A DNA stretch of 64,000 nt from Aptenodytes patagonicus (taxonomy: Eukaryota > Chordata > Aves > Sphenisciformes > Spheniscidae), in contig NC_134952.1 in assembly GCF_965638725.1 (NCBI RefSeq), positions 61,606,065 through 61,670,064 of the forward strand. The letters are read 5' to 3'. Shown one piece after another: positions 1 through 13,900 of this stretch (position 1 is its first letter; each line of letters starts with the position of its first letter). The translations under genes were made by a program, and so were the position numbers. Below the pieces are notes generated by a model. The model had not been told where the DNA came from and made no database searches. It saw only the letters and a program-made list of their open reading frames with translations.

Positions 1-2183
1 ACTGAGCCCTGGGGAACACCGCTCGTGACCGGACACCAACTGGATGTAACTCCATTCACCACAACTCTCTGGGCCCGGCCGTCCAGCCAGTTTTTGACCC
101 AGCGCAGAGTCCACCTGTCTAAGCCATGAGCCGCCAGCTTCTCTAGGAGAATGCTGTGGGAGACGGTGTCAAAGGCTTTACTGAAGTCCAGGTAGACCAC
201 ATGCACAGCCTTTCCCTCATCCACTAGGCGGGTCACCTGGTCATAGAAGGAGATCAGGTTGGTCAAGCAGGACCTGCCTCTCATGAACCCGTGCTGGCTA
301 GGCTGGATCCCCTGGTTGTCCCGCTCATGCCTTGTGAGCGCCCTCAAGATGAACCACTCCATAATCTTCCCCGGCACCGAGGTCAGGCTGACAGGCCTGT
401 AGTTCCCCGGATCCTCCTTCCGGCCCTTCTTGTAGATGGGTGTCACGTTGGCAAACCTCCAGTCGTCCGGGACCTCCCCCGTTAACCAGGACTGCTGATA
501 AATGATGGAGAGCGGCTTGGCGAGCACCTCCGCCAGCTCCCTCAGCACTCTCGGGTGGATCCCATCTGGCCCCATAGACCTGTGAGCGTCCAGGTGGCGT
601 AGCAGGTCGTTAACTGCTTCCTCTTGGATTATGGGGGGTTCATCCTGCTCGCCGTCCCTGTCTTCCAGCTCGGGGGGCCAAGTACCCTGAGGATAACTGG
701 TCTGCCTGTTAAAGACTGAGGCAAAGAAGGCATTGAGTACCTCAGCCTTTTCCTCATCCTCAGTGACGATGTTCCCCCCCCCGCATCTAATAAGGGATGG
801 AGATTCTCCTTGGCTCTCTTTTTGTCATTAATAGATTTGTAAAAACATTTTTTGTTGTCTTTAACGACAGCGGCCAGATTGTGTTCTAGCTGGGCTTTTG
901 CCTTTCTCATTTCCTCTCTGCACGACCTAACGAGATCCCTGTACTCTTCTGGAGTCGCCTGCCCCTTCTTCCACAAGCGGTAAACTCTCCTTTTTTTCCT
1001 GAGTCCCAGCAAGAGCTCCCCGTTCAGCCAGGCCGGTCGTCTTCCCCGCCCATTCTTCTTACGGCGTACAGGGACAGCCTGCTCCTGCGCCTTTAAGACT
1101 TCCTTCTTGAAGATCGTCCAGCCTTCCTGGACCCCTTTGCCCTTCAGGACCGTCTCCCAAGGGACTCTCTCAACCAGTGTCCTGAACAGGCCAAAGTCCA
1201 CCCTCCGGAAGTCCATGGTTGCGGTTTTGCTGGCCCCCCCCTTACTTCACCAAGAATGGAGAATTCTACCATTTCATGGTTGCTAAGCCCAAGACGGCCT
1301 CCGACCACCACATCTCCCACCAGTCCTTCTCTGTTTGTAAACAGCAGGTCGAGCGAGGCACCTCCCCTGGTAGGCTCACTTACCAGCTGCGTCAGGAAGT
1401 TGTCTTCCACACACTCCAGGAACCTCCTAGACTGCTTCCTCTCTGCCGTGTTGTATTTCCAGCAGACATCCGGGAAGTTGAAGTCCCCCACGAGAACAAG
1501 GGCTAGCGATTGAGAGACTTGTGCCAGCCGCTTGTAGAATGCTTCATCCACCCCTTCATCCTGGTTGGGTGGTCTGTAATAGACTCCCAGCAGGATGTCT
1601 GCCTCGTTGGCCTTCCCCCTCATCCTTACCCATAAACACTCGACCGTATCGTCATCAATCGTTGAGCTCTAGACAATCGAAACACTCCCTAACATACAGG
1701 GCCACCCCACCGCCTCTCCTTCCTCGCCTGTCCCTTCTGAAGAGTCTATAGCCATCCATTGCAGCACTCCAGTCGTGAGAGTCACCCCACCATGTTTCTG
1801 TGATGGCGACTAAGTCGTATCTCTCCCGCTGCACAATGGCTTCCAGCTCCTCCTGTTTGCCGCCCATGCTGCGTGCATTGGTGTAGATGCACTTGAGCTG
1901 GGCTATCGATTTCACCCCCAGCATTGGCATGCCACCCCTAGGCTCATCTCTAGTGAGCCTGGTTTTATCCCCTTCCCCCTTCGAACCTAGTTTAAAGCCC
2001 TCTCAATGAGCCCTGCCAATTCATGAGCCATGATCCTTTTCCCCCTGTGAGACAGCTGAACTCCATCTGTCACCAGCAGGCCCGGTGCCGTGTAAACCTC
2101 CCCGTGATCAAAAAAGGCAAAATTCCTCCGATGGCACCAGCCCCTGAGCCACGTGTTGATCAGGTGTGTTTTCACCAGCCCTG
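1..2183 (-). mobile_element. CR1 LINE, internal part (ORF1 end, endonuclease, start of reverse transcriptase), broken
   Basis: This is a chicken-repeat-1 non-LTR retrotransposon read on the minus strand and cut off by the left window edge. From its 5' side (high coordinates) it shows three parts. The end of ORF1 is at about 2175-1987, with an esterase-like tail LLVTDGVQLSHRGKRI. The AP-type endonuclease is at about 1930-1250, recognisable by YTNARSMGGKQEEL, ITETWW, YYRPPNQDE and VGDFNFPDVCW. The linker and the start of the reverse transcriptase run from about 1216 to 1; the segment 1-290 is antisense to the CR1 RT region with the FSKAFDTVSH motif. The endonuclease and RT-linker stretches lie in different frames (about 1930-1655, 1623-1144 and 1216-629), so there are at least two frameshifts. 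The endonuclease motif normally S-D-H reads SNHEMVEF, and the ORF1 esterase motif has Q where H is usual. It is a dead copy. The family is sure; the subfamily is not determined. Confidence 0.93.
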
Positions 2184-2335
2184 GGATGCCCCAGCCCTGG
2201 AAGTGTTCAAGGCCAGGTTGGATGGGGCTTTGAGCAACCTGGTCTAGTGGAAGGTGTCCCTGCCCATGGCAGGAGGTTGGAACTATATGATCTTTAAGGT
2301 TGCTTCCAACTCAAACCATTCTATGATTCTATTAT
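2184..2335 (+). mobile_element. CR1 LINE 3' end (ORF2 tail and 3' UTR)
   Basis: About 150 bp of the CR1 3' end reads in the plus direction. It starts with the ORF2 tail ([16 protein letters not shown], then a stop) and continues through the short 3' UTR. It finishes with the hallmark CR1 terminal repeat ATTCTATGATTCTATT at about 2319-2334 instead of a poly(A) tail. It abuts the minus-strand CR1 body directly, without intervening unique sequence. It may be the second half of the same insertion (see findings) or a separate short copy. Confidence 0.92.
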
Positions 2336-5300
2336 AAGTTGCGGCTTTTTGTTTGCTTTTTTAGTATGTTGAACTTTTCTGCTAACAGGCCTGACAAGAA
2401 AGCATTACACGTCTGTGGAAGAAAAGTAGAAAGAATAAACATAAGTAACTTGGGTGCTCTTTATATTTCACTACTACCTCTAGACCTCAGTTGAGATCAG
2501 GCTCCCTCGTACGGGGTGTAGAGAAGCTGTATTTAGGTTGTATCTAAAGGCACTTTTTGTATTAACCCTGCAGCTCTGCTCTGGACAACCCGGGAAGGGG
2601 CTGGAATACGCCAGGACTCTGCACCCAGCTTCCCATCCGGAGAAAACCAAGGCCCACATCTACAAAGCATCAATTCAGGTCTCGGGGTTTTCTCTGCAGC
2701 CTCCAGCACGCAGGAACAGACTCTGCCTCACTCAGCAGGTGCCTGATTTGTTTTATTTAATTAAATGCTTGATTTAAGGCTCAAATAATCCACCCACCCC
2801 CAACCTAGAAGACAGGCAGAGAGAGATTTTCTTCCCCCACGTACCCCTCTGAAGTTAGCAAATGTTAAGCAGTGGGTAGGACAGGGTTAGGTTGAGGAGC
2901 ACAGCATTTGGCACTGTGGTGAGTGTGACAGCCTTGCAAACCTGAGAAAAAGGGGTGATCTCCTACTTGCTGGCCTGTGGCAATAGGAGTTCTGGGGGTG
3001 TAGGCCGTCTGTGTGACTTCCTTGAGGAATCTGGTTCAAAGTTGGTTGACTCTTAAGCCTAGGTTAGCTTGTCCTGGTACACTGTTTTCTCCTTTTATAG
3101 CTTGGGCTTTTGTTTCAGTCTTAGACTCCTGAAACACCTTCAGAAATGGGAATGCAAGCTGCTGTTGAATTTGGTCAGGGCGAAGTCAGGCCTTGCAGTT
3201 GTCGTTATGTGCACGAGAAATGGTATGACCTGTCCATGTAGATTATGTAGCATATTTATTTGTAGCTTGGATGAGGTGGGATGGGATAACCAATGCTTGT
3301 GTGCTGTTAATGCATGAGGACATCCTTTGTTTTCTATTTTCTTATACTAAAGCTGCTTGTAGGGAAAGGACTGTCATTTTATGCTATGTCTATATAGCAT
3401 CTGACCTCCAGGATCCTGGCCTGTGACCAAAGCATGTAGGCACCAAACAAATAATATATAATAATAATATATGGCATTGGCGTAAGCTATTCTGGCAAAA
3501 CGTAGCTAATGGAGACCCAAGCTTAGTGGCTAGATTTTCAACATTACACAGTAGCAAATAAGCTTGGGGAGTTGCAGCTATGGGTCAGACACAACCCCTC
3601 ACAGGGACCAGCTCTTGGGGAGAAAAACAAATAGTTGTGTGATTTAATTAAAAAAAAAAATCCCAACTTTTTCAAAAGTGGGAACTTCGTTCATTCCACA
3701 AAGAAATCTAGTGTGTACTTGATAAAAGCACCCACTTCAGTCCCATAGTTTTATCAAGAGAATTGCTGAAGAGGGTCTTCCAGCTCTACAAGGAGAATTA
3801 ATTTTCCAAAAGTCCTTAGCATCCAGCGACTACTATAAATTTGACTGAAAGCTGCTGAATATTATCAGTTTTGAAAATCCAGTTACTTCATACTCAGAAT
3901 GTGAATGCTGGAATCTAACAGTAAGCTTGTTCTTTTGAAAATTATGGCCAAAGAATCTGTGTGTCTCTCTCTCTCTCTCTAATTTTTAATGGATTTTGAG
4001 TTACCCAGAGCTAAACAGAATCAGAAATTGCTGAGACATAAATATCACTGTAATGTAAAAATATTCACCATTTAATCCTGATAAATACTGGATTATAGAC
4101 TTCGGAACACAGACTGACAATTATTGGAAATCATGTGGTCATCTCAAGTATACAGTATTTCAATTAAAATAAAACCATAAAATCCTTGTTCTTTTTTAAA
4201 AGTACCATCTAGCATATAATTTATTTGGATGAACTCTACAAATACACACATTATATCATGCTAGAAGAACTTGAGAACCACTTTTTTCTTATTCCCAGGG
4301 TCTCTTGACTGTTGGTAAGACATGACAGTCATAATGATAGAATTGGTTTACAGTTGCAAATTCTGCCAAATATCTCACAAATTATGTTTGGCAAACAGCA
4401 CTGCCTCTGTTTCACAAAGATAATGATCTGATGCTTTGTTTATGTGGCAGCAAAGGAAAATAGTGTTTTAGAGTTTGTGATAGATTTTCAAAAAGTTTGT
4501 GCGGTATTCTAAACTTCTGATACACTTAATTGTTACCACTTTATTAAATACAGAGTAACACAGACTTTAAAAGTATCCTTCAAAAAAGAAAAAAAAAAAC
4601 CCTCTTCAATTAAATAGGTTGTGTCCATTTTATTTCCTCAGCATTTACCCAGACCTCCATAGCAGCTGCTGTGGATATGCATGCAATACTTTTTACACCT
4701 GATGGTGTCGAACATACAGATGAATTGCCATAAAGGCAACTCATTTTATATAGTTATAGATTTAGTGTTATAGAAGTGCTTTTAGGGTGTAGTCTGAAAA
4801 CCATGGTACGCAAAGGGAAACACGCTACATCAGACTTGAGCCACCTAGAAACCTGCAGCCCGCAGGCAGTTTGGAAAGGAAAACAGCATAACCTTGACAG
4901 TGCTACTCTTTGGATGACTCTGAGGAGAAAAAGAAAGGAGCAGTGGGTTTGAACTGAATCTGGGACTCTGCTCTGAGACAGACTGTTTCCATTCTGTATC
5001 CTGTGGTACAAACCTACCTGGTAAGGGCTAAACTTTATTGGGAAATCCACTGGGAATTTGTTTTGGCAACAGCATCGGGCCAAGGGTAGAGCATACCATA
5101 CCAGTAGTGGGTCCAGGTGCCCTGACACAGCTGGCACCTGCAGCCAGACTGTCAGCAGGCTCAGATGGCATGTCCTAGGTCTCCCCGTCTCCTCCGCTGC
5201 TGGCACAGCAGTGTCCCAGGGGGGTTCAGTCTGGGAACCAGGTGCTATTTCTTGAGTCTGGGAGACGGTCTCTGCTTTGGTTCTTTGTCTAGCTGGTCAG

Positions 5301-8300
5301 ATGGGGTGGGCAGGATGTGCTGTGGGACTGCTGCAGGGATGGCAGAGGAGGCATTGCCCAAAAGGGAAGGGCAAGGTGGTGCAGATCACTGACCTCAGCA
5401 AAAGGGTTGTCCTGTCCCTGGGCAAGGGGCCAGACCGAAGGCATTCATCTTGGTGATGGCAGCAAACAAAAGCCCTGTGCCCACGGGGACCTTATCTGCC
5501 TTGACACTGACCAAGGTGGTTTGGGGAACCTCCTTTTTTTCTGCAGGAGATGAGCACCAGTAGCAGTCCTTCTCCTTGTGTGGCCTGCGTCTTTGTGCAG
5601 CTTCTTTGGCTGGACTTTTGGGATGGAGGAACAGGGATACAATAGGAAACCTGGCAATAACCACCCCAGGAGAAGCATCTTTTGTGGGAAAGGACAGGGA
5701 ATGCGGGGCCCTTGATTTGACCTTGAGATGAGAACCAGCAGCTATTGTTGAGGTTAGGCAGAGCTGTGGCAGTGGTCTTGGCATGGGAGGTCATGTCCAC
5801 TGGCCTAGAGCTGGCTGGGGAGTGGATGAGGAGAGAGGGGCTTGCAGGCTTCCAGCTGTGAACAGGCCTCTTCCTGCTCTTCATCCTTTGATGTTTTCCA
5901 CCAGACATATCAGAGCTGCTTGTACTGAGGCAGCAAAGCCCGCGAATGTTTATCCAAGGCTGTCATTGGTGGTGAAAACTGGAATGGCCAGCAGAGAGAA
6001 TTGGAAAGAGTGGAGGCAACTGCATGTAGGGCTGTCCTGCCTCTTTTTCTGTCTCCATGAGGCCTTGCCTCTTCCCGTTAAGGGAAAAGAAGCTGGAAAT
6101 GTGGGAAGGACAGGATTCATGCAATCTTGAGATTGTGGAAAGGGTTAGTGGGAAAGAACAGAAAGATGGAAAGGGCGCAAACTCCTCTGATTTTACTGAA
6201 AGACTGGAAGGAGGTGGCATTCCAACTTGGTTGAGGTTGCACCAGGTTGAGATTAAAAGGGACGGTAAAGTACACAAATACCATGAGCAAGTTAAAGGGG
6301 AGGTAGCCCCTTCAACTGTCATGTGTAGCTCTTCTGACAGCCCTTATATCTATCTGTCTTGTTACTACAGACTCGCTAATGCAAGCACAATGAGATCTTT
6401 TAGGGGTTTATGGAAGTTTGCTAGCAAAATACTGGCTCCAAGGCCAGATTCTGGCTATGTTTGGGCATGAGAGACTGCAACTGCTAATAACTAAGGCTAA
6501 GCTGACCTTCATGCTGCCATCTAGTGTTTCCTCATAGACAGAAACAACATCCCAAAAAAGAAACTTCGAAGCTCCATAATGCTGTATTCAGAACAAATGT
6601 AATTTATTCCTGCTGAAATACAATGCTGGACAACACACAAGCTGAAGGAGTGGGAATGGGGAAGAGACATGCAGAGGACTGTGCTCAGGGTGAATATTTA
6701 GGGAAACACCTTTTCTTAAAAAAAATTGTAACTATTTCATCCAGGAACAGAGACATCTCCACAGCAAGATAATTACTCAGAACCAGAATTTGTCCTCATT
6801 TGTTTTTCGCTCTGTGAAATTAATATGGCTGTTTGCAAGGTGCAACAGTACACAACAGAGCAAGAATCCAAGCAGAAGCTTGTCTTAACCAAGAGAGACC
6901 AGCATAAGAGGCTTGGCAGGTTCTTCTTGTCTGTCCTTGCTACTCTCATAAAAAATGCACGGTATGTTTACTTCACAGCCATCAGATGCTGATTTTTCTT
7001 TCAAGTATACATGATGGCTAACAAGAGGTAACAAGTTATTGCTGGGGACACATGCAAAAGGTTTGACTCTTGGCCCTTCAAAGCTTGATCCCTGGCTTTG
7101 AGGAGCTGTAACAGGATGCTCTTCCAACTGTTGCACATCCTGGATTCATGCTGGAACTGTAGAACTCTAACCCTAATAATAATGACTCAAGAGTTCATGG
7201 GCTGGATGATACAATTACAACAGAGAGAGCATTCTTTTTCCCCAGGCTTCTTTAAAATGTTTTGAGTCAAAGTCCAAAACAAACACGAAGCATCCAAAAA
7301 TCATTGTTCTCTTTTGGAGACCCTGAGGAGCTTTGCTTCCTGAGAACCTGAGCAGGAAAGCTGCCAGGAAGGACTGCACAAGTGAAAAATGGCAAAAATC
7401 TGCTAATTTAAGAAAACAGACTGCCCAGAAGGAAAGGAAAGCCATAATGAGGAGTCTTTAAATGCCAGCTCCTACTGGCATTGTATGAAATCAGGTATGA
7501 ATTTAGTAATTCACAGGAAAGTTTTCCCATTTATAATAAAATTTTGGTAGCAATAGAACACACGTGTTTCAACATTATGTATACAAACTGACTGCATGTT
7601 CTCACTGCAGTGGTAACATGGCTTGTTTAGGTGAAGAGGAATATCAGCACAGCAAAGAACAGAATCAATCTCTTCAGCAGAAAGGACCATGTACTTCTCT
7701 GCTTACAAATCACCTCTCAGGTCAAAACGTGAATGTTGTCTCAGGCCCTTAGGTCTTTCAAAGACCTAGTCCGCAGAGCAGAAAGTCCTCAGGTGCGTAA
7801 TGGTAGAGCCCATGTGTCTCATTCATACTATTCCTGTTTTTTCACCAAGAGAACAAGTACATCCCAGTCCCACCAAACAGAGCCTACTGCGGGATTAAGG
7901 CATCATTATTCTTCCTTTCCTGTTGGTACAACGCTGTAACACCCATGTAGGTACCAAAAGCTTTCTCCTAAACACGCTGAACAAAAAAGCAGCCTTTCTT
8001 TATGCTTAGCGGGCTTTGTATTCAGACCCAACAGAGTTGTATGCTGTGACTATACGGCTTTTATTTTCCAAAGCTCTTGTTTAACGCTTATTGCTGTGGA
8101 ATTCACATTCTCCTTCAGTTCCTTGTTCTCCCCCCTTCCATGGAGTCATGATGACACTCAGCAAGGATAAGTGAATGAAAAAAAGATACGCTTCAGCTCT
8201 CTTCCAAAGTGCTCAGGATATCTGTGGATTAAAAAAGAGCAAGAGACTCCTGTTTTACAGCTTCATCTCCAAAGAGCCCATCTGAGAACACTACGGGGCA

Positions 8301-8694
8301 AAGGCTTGAAAACCAAGAGCACGTGTCTGCAAGCAGTCTCTTCAGGATCTGCATCACCCGCTTGCTTACAAAATGGCCACATGCTTGCTGGTGTGGGATA
8401 CGGGGCCCACAGAGCAATGGCCGTACAGCTCCAAAAACAACCTATTCCCCATCCAGCAGGGAGAGACTGCCGTTGGGGGCTCTGGCATCGGGGTTCACCC
8501 ACTGCTTTTACTCCAAGGGGAAGTGGGTGAGGGCTTTGTAGGTAAGACATGGCCAAAGCCACAGGAATCAGCACAAAGCTTGTGGGGCACATGCCATGGT
8601 CTCTGCTCTCCAGTCCTCTGCCAACCAGTTTAAGTGGGCCAGTATTTTTTTTTAACTCTTCTTCTGTAAATTTTTTTAAGACAGTTTTTGTGTA
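2336..8694. other. Intergenic, no gene recognised
   Basis: This stretch lies downstream of POMK. Open frames near 5.0-6.5 kb occur on both strands and overlap one another. None resembles a family I know or has a supporting exon structure, so I regard them as chance. Visible low-complexity items are a CT run at about 3964-3980, AT-rich ATA repeats near 3450-3473, and short A or T runs near 3650, 4590 and 8647. No tRNA, snoRNA or further CR1 copy was seen by eye. Confidence 0.6.
3964..3980. repeat. (CT)n microsatellite
   Basis: A short uninterrupted CT dinucleotide run of about eight units lies in intergenic sequence. Confidence 0.85.
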
Positions 8695-8711
8695 AATGTT
8701 GCAAAAGAAAA

Positions 8712-8717
8712 TTTATT
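8712..8717 (-). terminator. Candidate poly(A) signal of POMK
   Basis: AATAAA reads on the minus strand (TTTATT on plus) about 260 bases past the POMK stop codon. It is the first canonical signal I find downstream on that strand. It implies a short 3' UTR of roughly 280 bases, from 8977 to about 8690. Longer alternative 3' ends cannot be excluded from sequence alone. Confidence 0.55.
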
Positions 8718-8977
8718 ATTTCTTGAGGAACAAATTTCCCCCCGCACCCACACAATTTAATTTCTTTCCCTCCTCCTCTTCTAACGATAGATTAAACATG
8801 CCAATGGGAAGATTGCACAGCTTCCAGCATTGGGTGGATTCATTTTTTTTTAAATCAAAAGGTACAAATTCAGTTGTTCTTATCTTCTCAGTTTTGGGGA
8901 CAGAGATTTTGCCCTTCAGGCAAGCTAAATAAATAGGAAGGACATCAACTTCAGTATGTTGTTTGTCTCACGATTCA

Positions 8978-10574
<1,597 letters not shown>

Positions 10575-10959
10575 GGCCGTGCCTTCTGCATTCTCCGTGA
10601 AAGACGGAGGCTAAGCAGGACACTCTTCCCAGCCCGGGGATGAACGTCTGTGGGGCTTTTTCATTGCAGGCTACACAATCGCCTCGCAGACACCACAGTC
10701 CTGAGCCTGCAGCCTACGAGAAAGGCCACGCGTGGCAGCGGTATATGTTAAAAGCGGTTTCAAGCTCGACGCTCGCTGTTCATCCCCCTGGTTTTCTAAA
10801 CAGGAGGGCCCGGGCTGCCGGCCACCCCGGGCAGGGACGTTTGACCGCGGAAAACACAGCAGCCGGGGGAGTGGGAGGACCGACGGCGCTTCCCGGCCCC
10901 GCCGCGGCCGCGCAGGGCGGTGGTGGCGGCGGCACCGCCCCGGGGCGGAGCGCAGTGAC
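10575..10959. promoter_or_regulatory. Shared bidirectional promoter of POMK and HGSNAT
   Basis: Only 385 bp separate the two start codons, which face away from each other. The right half, continuing to about 11215, is very GC- and CpG-rich and contains GC boxes such as CCGCCCCGGGGCGG near 10936-10949. A perfect 12-base palindrome GCCACGCGTGGC lies at 10725-10736. No convincing TATA box fits either gene. The HGSNAT start lies in GTGACATGGCGGC, which resembles a YY1-type initiator motif. The exact transcription starts, and any non-coding POMK 5' exon, cannot be fixed from sequence. Confidence 0.7.
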
Positions 10960-13900
10960 ATGGCGGCGGCGGCGGCGGGGCTGGTGGCGGCGGTGGCGGC
11001 GGCGCTGGGCGCCCTGCTGATGGCGCCCGGCCTCACACAGCCGCACGGGGAGGGCCCGCCGGAGGGGAGCGGGCTCGGGCCCCGCGGGGGGGCGGCGGCG
11101 GAGCGGCGCCCCCCGGGCCGGATGGACCAGGCCCTGCTGCTCGTCCGCAACGAGCTGCCGGCGCAGGGCCTCCGCCTCGCCGCTCTCTCCGGCGCCTGCT
11201 ACCAGGTGAGCGGAGGGAGCCGTGGAGGGGTTGTGCCGTGTGTGTGTCACCCCCCGGCCTCCGCTATTGACAGCTCTGCCCCAGCCCTCGGCGGGGCAGC
11301 TTGGCTTTTCTGGCGTCTCCCCATGGCTTTGTTAAGATTGCTTCGCTTTGGTTTTACCTTCGAGTGGCACGCCGGGAAGCCCCGCAGCGGGAGCTGCTCC
11401 CAGCCCCTGGGCATCTTCCCTTGTCTTTTCCTTTGCCGCTATGCGAAGCAGGACCCCCTTTCTCCTTTGGCACTAATGAGCTCCCTTCCCTCTCTTCTTC
11501 CACAGTGCTTGTATGAGTTCCTGGTGTTCGTCCCACCCAGCAACGGGAGCCTGAGAAAACCAGGCACGGCGGCAGTAATGGTTGATACCCAGCATCCACT
11601 CACCCTTTTGCTCAATGGCTCTGTGGGTGACAGAGAGCTCTGCAAGTATGTGGCCCAGCCCCAGAGAACACCTGGATAGCCCCATCCTATATTTGGGTTT
11701 TTTTTCTTAAAGCTGTGTGCCTATTATTACCTCCTTTTTCCTGACTGTTTAGACCTAGAGTTCAGTCCTTCCCCCGCTGCTGTAACTGTGGCGTACATTG
11801 TAATTGTGCTGAAAGGATTTAGGTGCAAGCAGGAGCTGAAATGGTATGCGTTGAGCCAGCATGTGCAAGTGCCTGGTGTGTCTTGCAGAGAGGCTGTAGT
11901 TCAAGAAGACAGGTGATGTAGTAGGCAGCGCATGTGTGGTAATGCATCTATGTTGAGCTAGGGGAGGGTAACGCTTGGCAAAGGCAGAGCCAGGAAGCTC
12001 CTTGCTAGATCACGCTGTTAGGCCAAGTTTTCAGCTTGCCTTTCCTACAAGCATTCAGGCTTACAGCCCCCCAAATGCTGCTGTGGTACCTGCACGTAGC
12101 AGTGATGGCTCAGCAAGTTTCGTTTCCTTTATCCTTTGCAGGATTCAGTATCATTTTGGAGAGTTTGGCAATTATTCCCTTGTGGTAAAGACCCTAAGTA
12201 CAAGCACCAAAACTGTTTCTTGTGACCTAGTCATCAATGAAGGCCCTATCAACAGCTACCTCCGTATGTAATGCTCTGTTTTCCCCTTTCATTCTACAAC
12301 TTGCATGTCTCCCAGCAGAACCAACTTCCTAAAAAGCCTGTGCAGCCACTCGTGCTGTGCTGAAGATGTGTCATGGGCTTCCTCCTCTTCTCCCTCAGCA
12401 TCTTACCTCCTTATGTTTTATACACCCATCTTGAGGCCCTGACCAAGATCAGGCCTCTTCACATGATATACTGTATGACCACAACCTATTTGCAGCAGGG
12501 ATTAGCCCAGAAAAGTCAGTGGGTATGTGTCTGGAGGGAGCTATTTTTGTAGTTAGTTCCTGTTTCCCTGCATGTTTTACGTATGTACACAGAATCGTCC
12601 CTCTTCTTCCCTCTATCTTGCTTCTCTCACAAAATGGGAAACAATTCATACAGTGTTTGGATTTTTGTTTGTTGTTGCGCTTTTAATTTTAAACCTCAGC
12701 TCTTGCTTTTTTGTTCATCTCTTTTCCAGGGCTGTTTCAAACTCTCGTCTACATCTCTTCCATTCTTTTCCTTTACATTAGGTTATTCCTCAGTCCTTCC
12801 AGTTTTCCAGCTATAAAGAAAAATTCTCCATGCTTGCAAACTTGGTGTATTACCCTCTCCCCTGTCTTCTTCATGTTGAGACTGTTTCTAAATCTCTAGT
12901 TTCTTCTTCAGAACGTATAGCACATCGACTGTTTTCTCACCATTGCCTTGTGATGCAGTGCAGTTTTATTTTGCCTTTTTTATGCCGAGATGTGCAGTCA
13001 CTGAGCTGCACTTTGAAACTAGCTTGCTTTTGTTTTGGGTTGTTTTGGGGTTGTGTTCTTTTTTTTTTTTTTCTCTGGGACTCAGGCTGGGGATATGTAT
13101 TGCATGGAGAAGGTGGTGTGATGATTGGTGGGTTGGGCTTTTTGTCATGTTTGTGTCACACTTGGCCAAGCCCAGGCTGCTGAATGTTTTTGTTAGATCA
13201 TTTACAGAGTTGTGTTCTTCCTCTTTCATGTAGCTATTCTCTTTGCTTTCCTGGTTTACATGGGGATCCTTGCTATCCTGATTGTCGGGCGCCTTTTTAT
13301 GAAGTAAGTGAACAGTATTGTAATACCTCCTCACACATGAAGTGGGGCCACCAGTTTAAAAACATGCGTCATAGTGTGGTAGTGCTTCAGAGTCCCACTG
13401 TGGCCCTGCTTGCAGATCACATCCTGTTATCAGGTTGCCACGTACAAGTTAAGCTGTGGTAGCTGTCCATATGGTAATAAATACAGAGTGATACGATTTC
13501 CCTTGAGGGACATCTTGCAGCCTTGTTAGCTTGTGTGTAGAGCGGTTACTGCAGAGCAGGTGACGTCCACTGTAAGCTCACACACACCCTGCCTTACCCT
13601 CCCGTGACTTGTTCCTGGCTCTAGCCCTGAATTGGCAATACAAGTCAGTGGGACCTAAGCGTGTGTAGCATATGCAGCCTTCCATCCCGTGTACTGAATG
13701 ACGTGAATCACCCGTGCCTATAAACAACTTGAGAATAAAGCCCCTGAACCTGAGCTTGTGGCAGTGTAAGTACATAGCTGGACTTCACTGAGGTCCCAGG
13801 TACTGGCTGAATCTCAATATTACATATGTGAGCTGGGAAAACAGAAATAGGGACTGTCCCAACTTTTGATTTATGCTGCTAAATAGTTGATATTAAGATG

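Noticed and set aside
4754-6470. Several overlapping open frames of 75-150 codons on both strands
   Set aside because: They overlap in many frames and match no family. I see no splice or promoter structure, and they are typical of moderately GC-rich non-coding DNA.
10671-11250. Long open frames antisense to HGSNAT exon 1 and a 315-codon plus-strand frame through its first introns
   Set aside because: These come from GC-rich composition and from reading through introns. The true HGSNAT frame is defined by the spliced exons.
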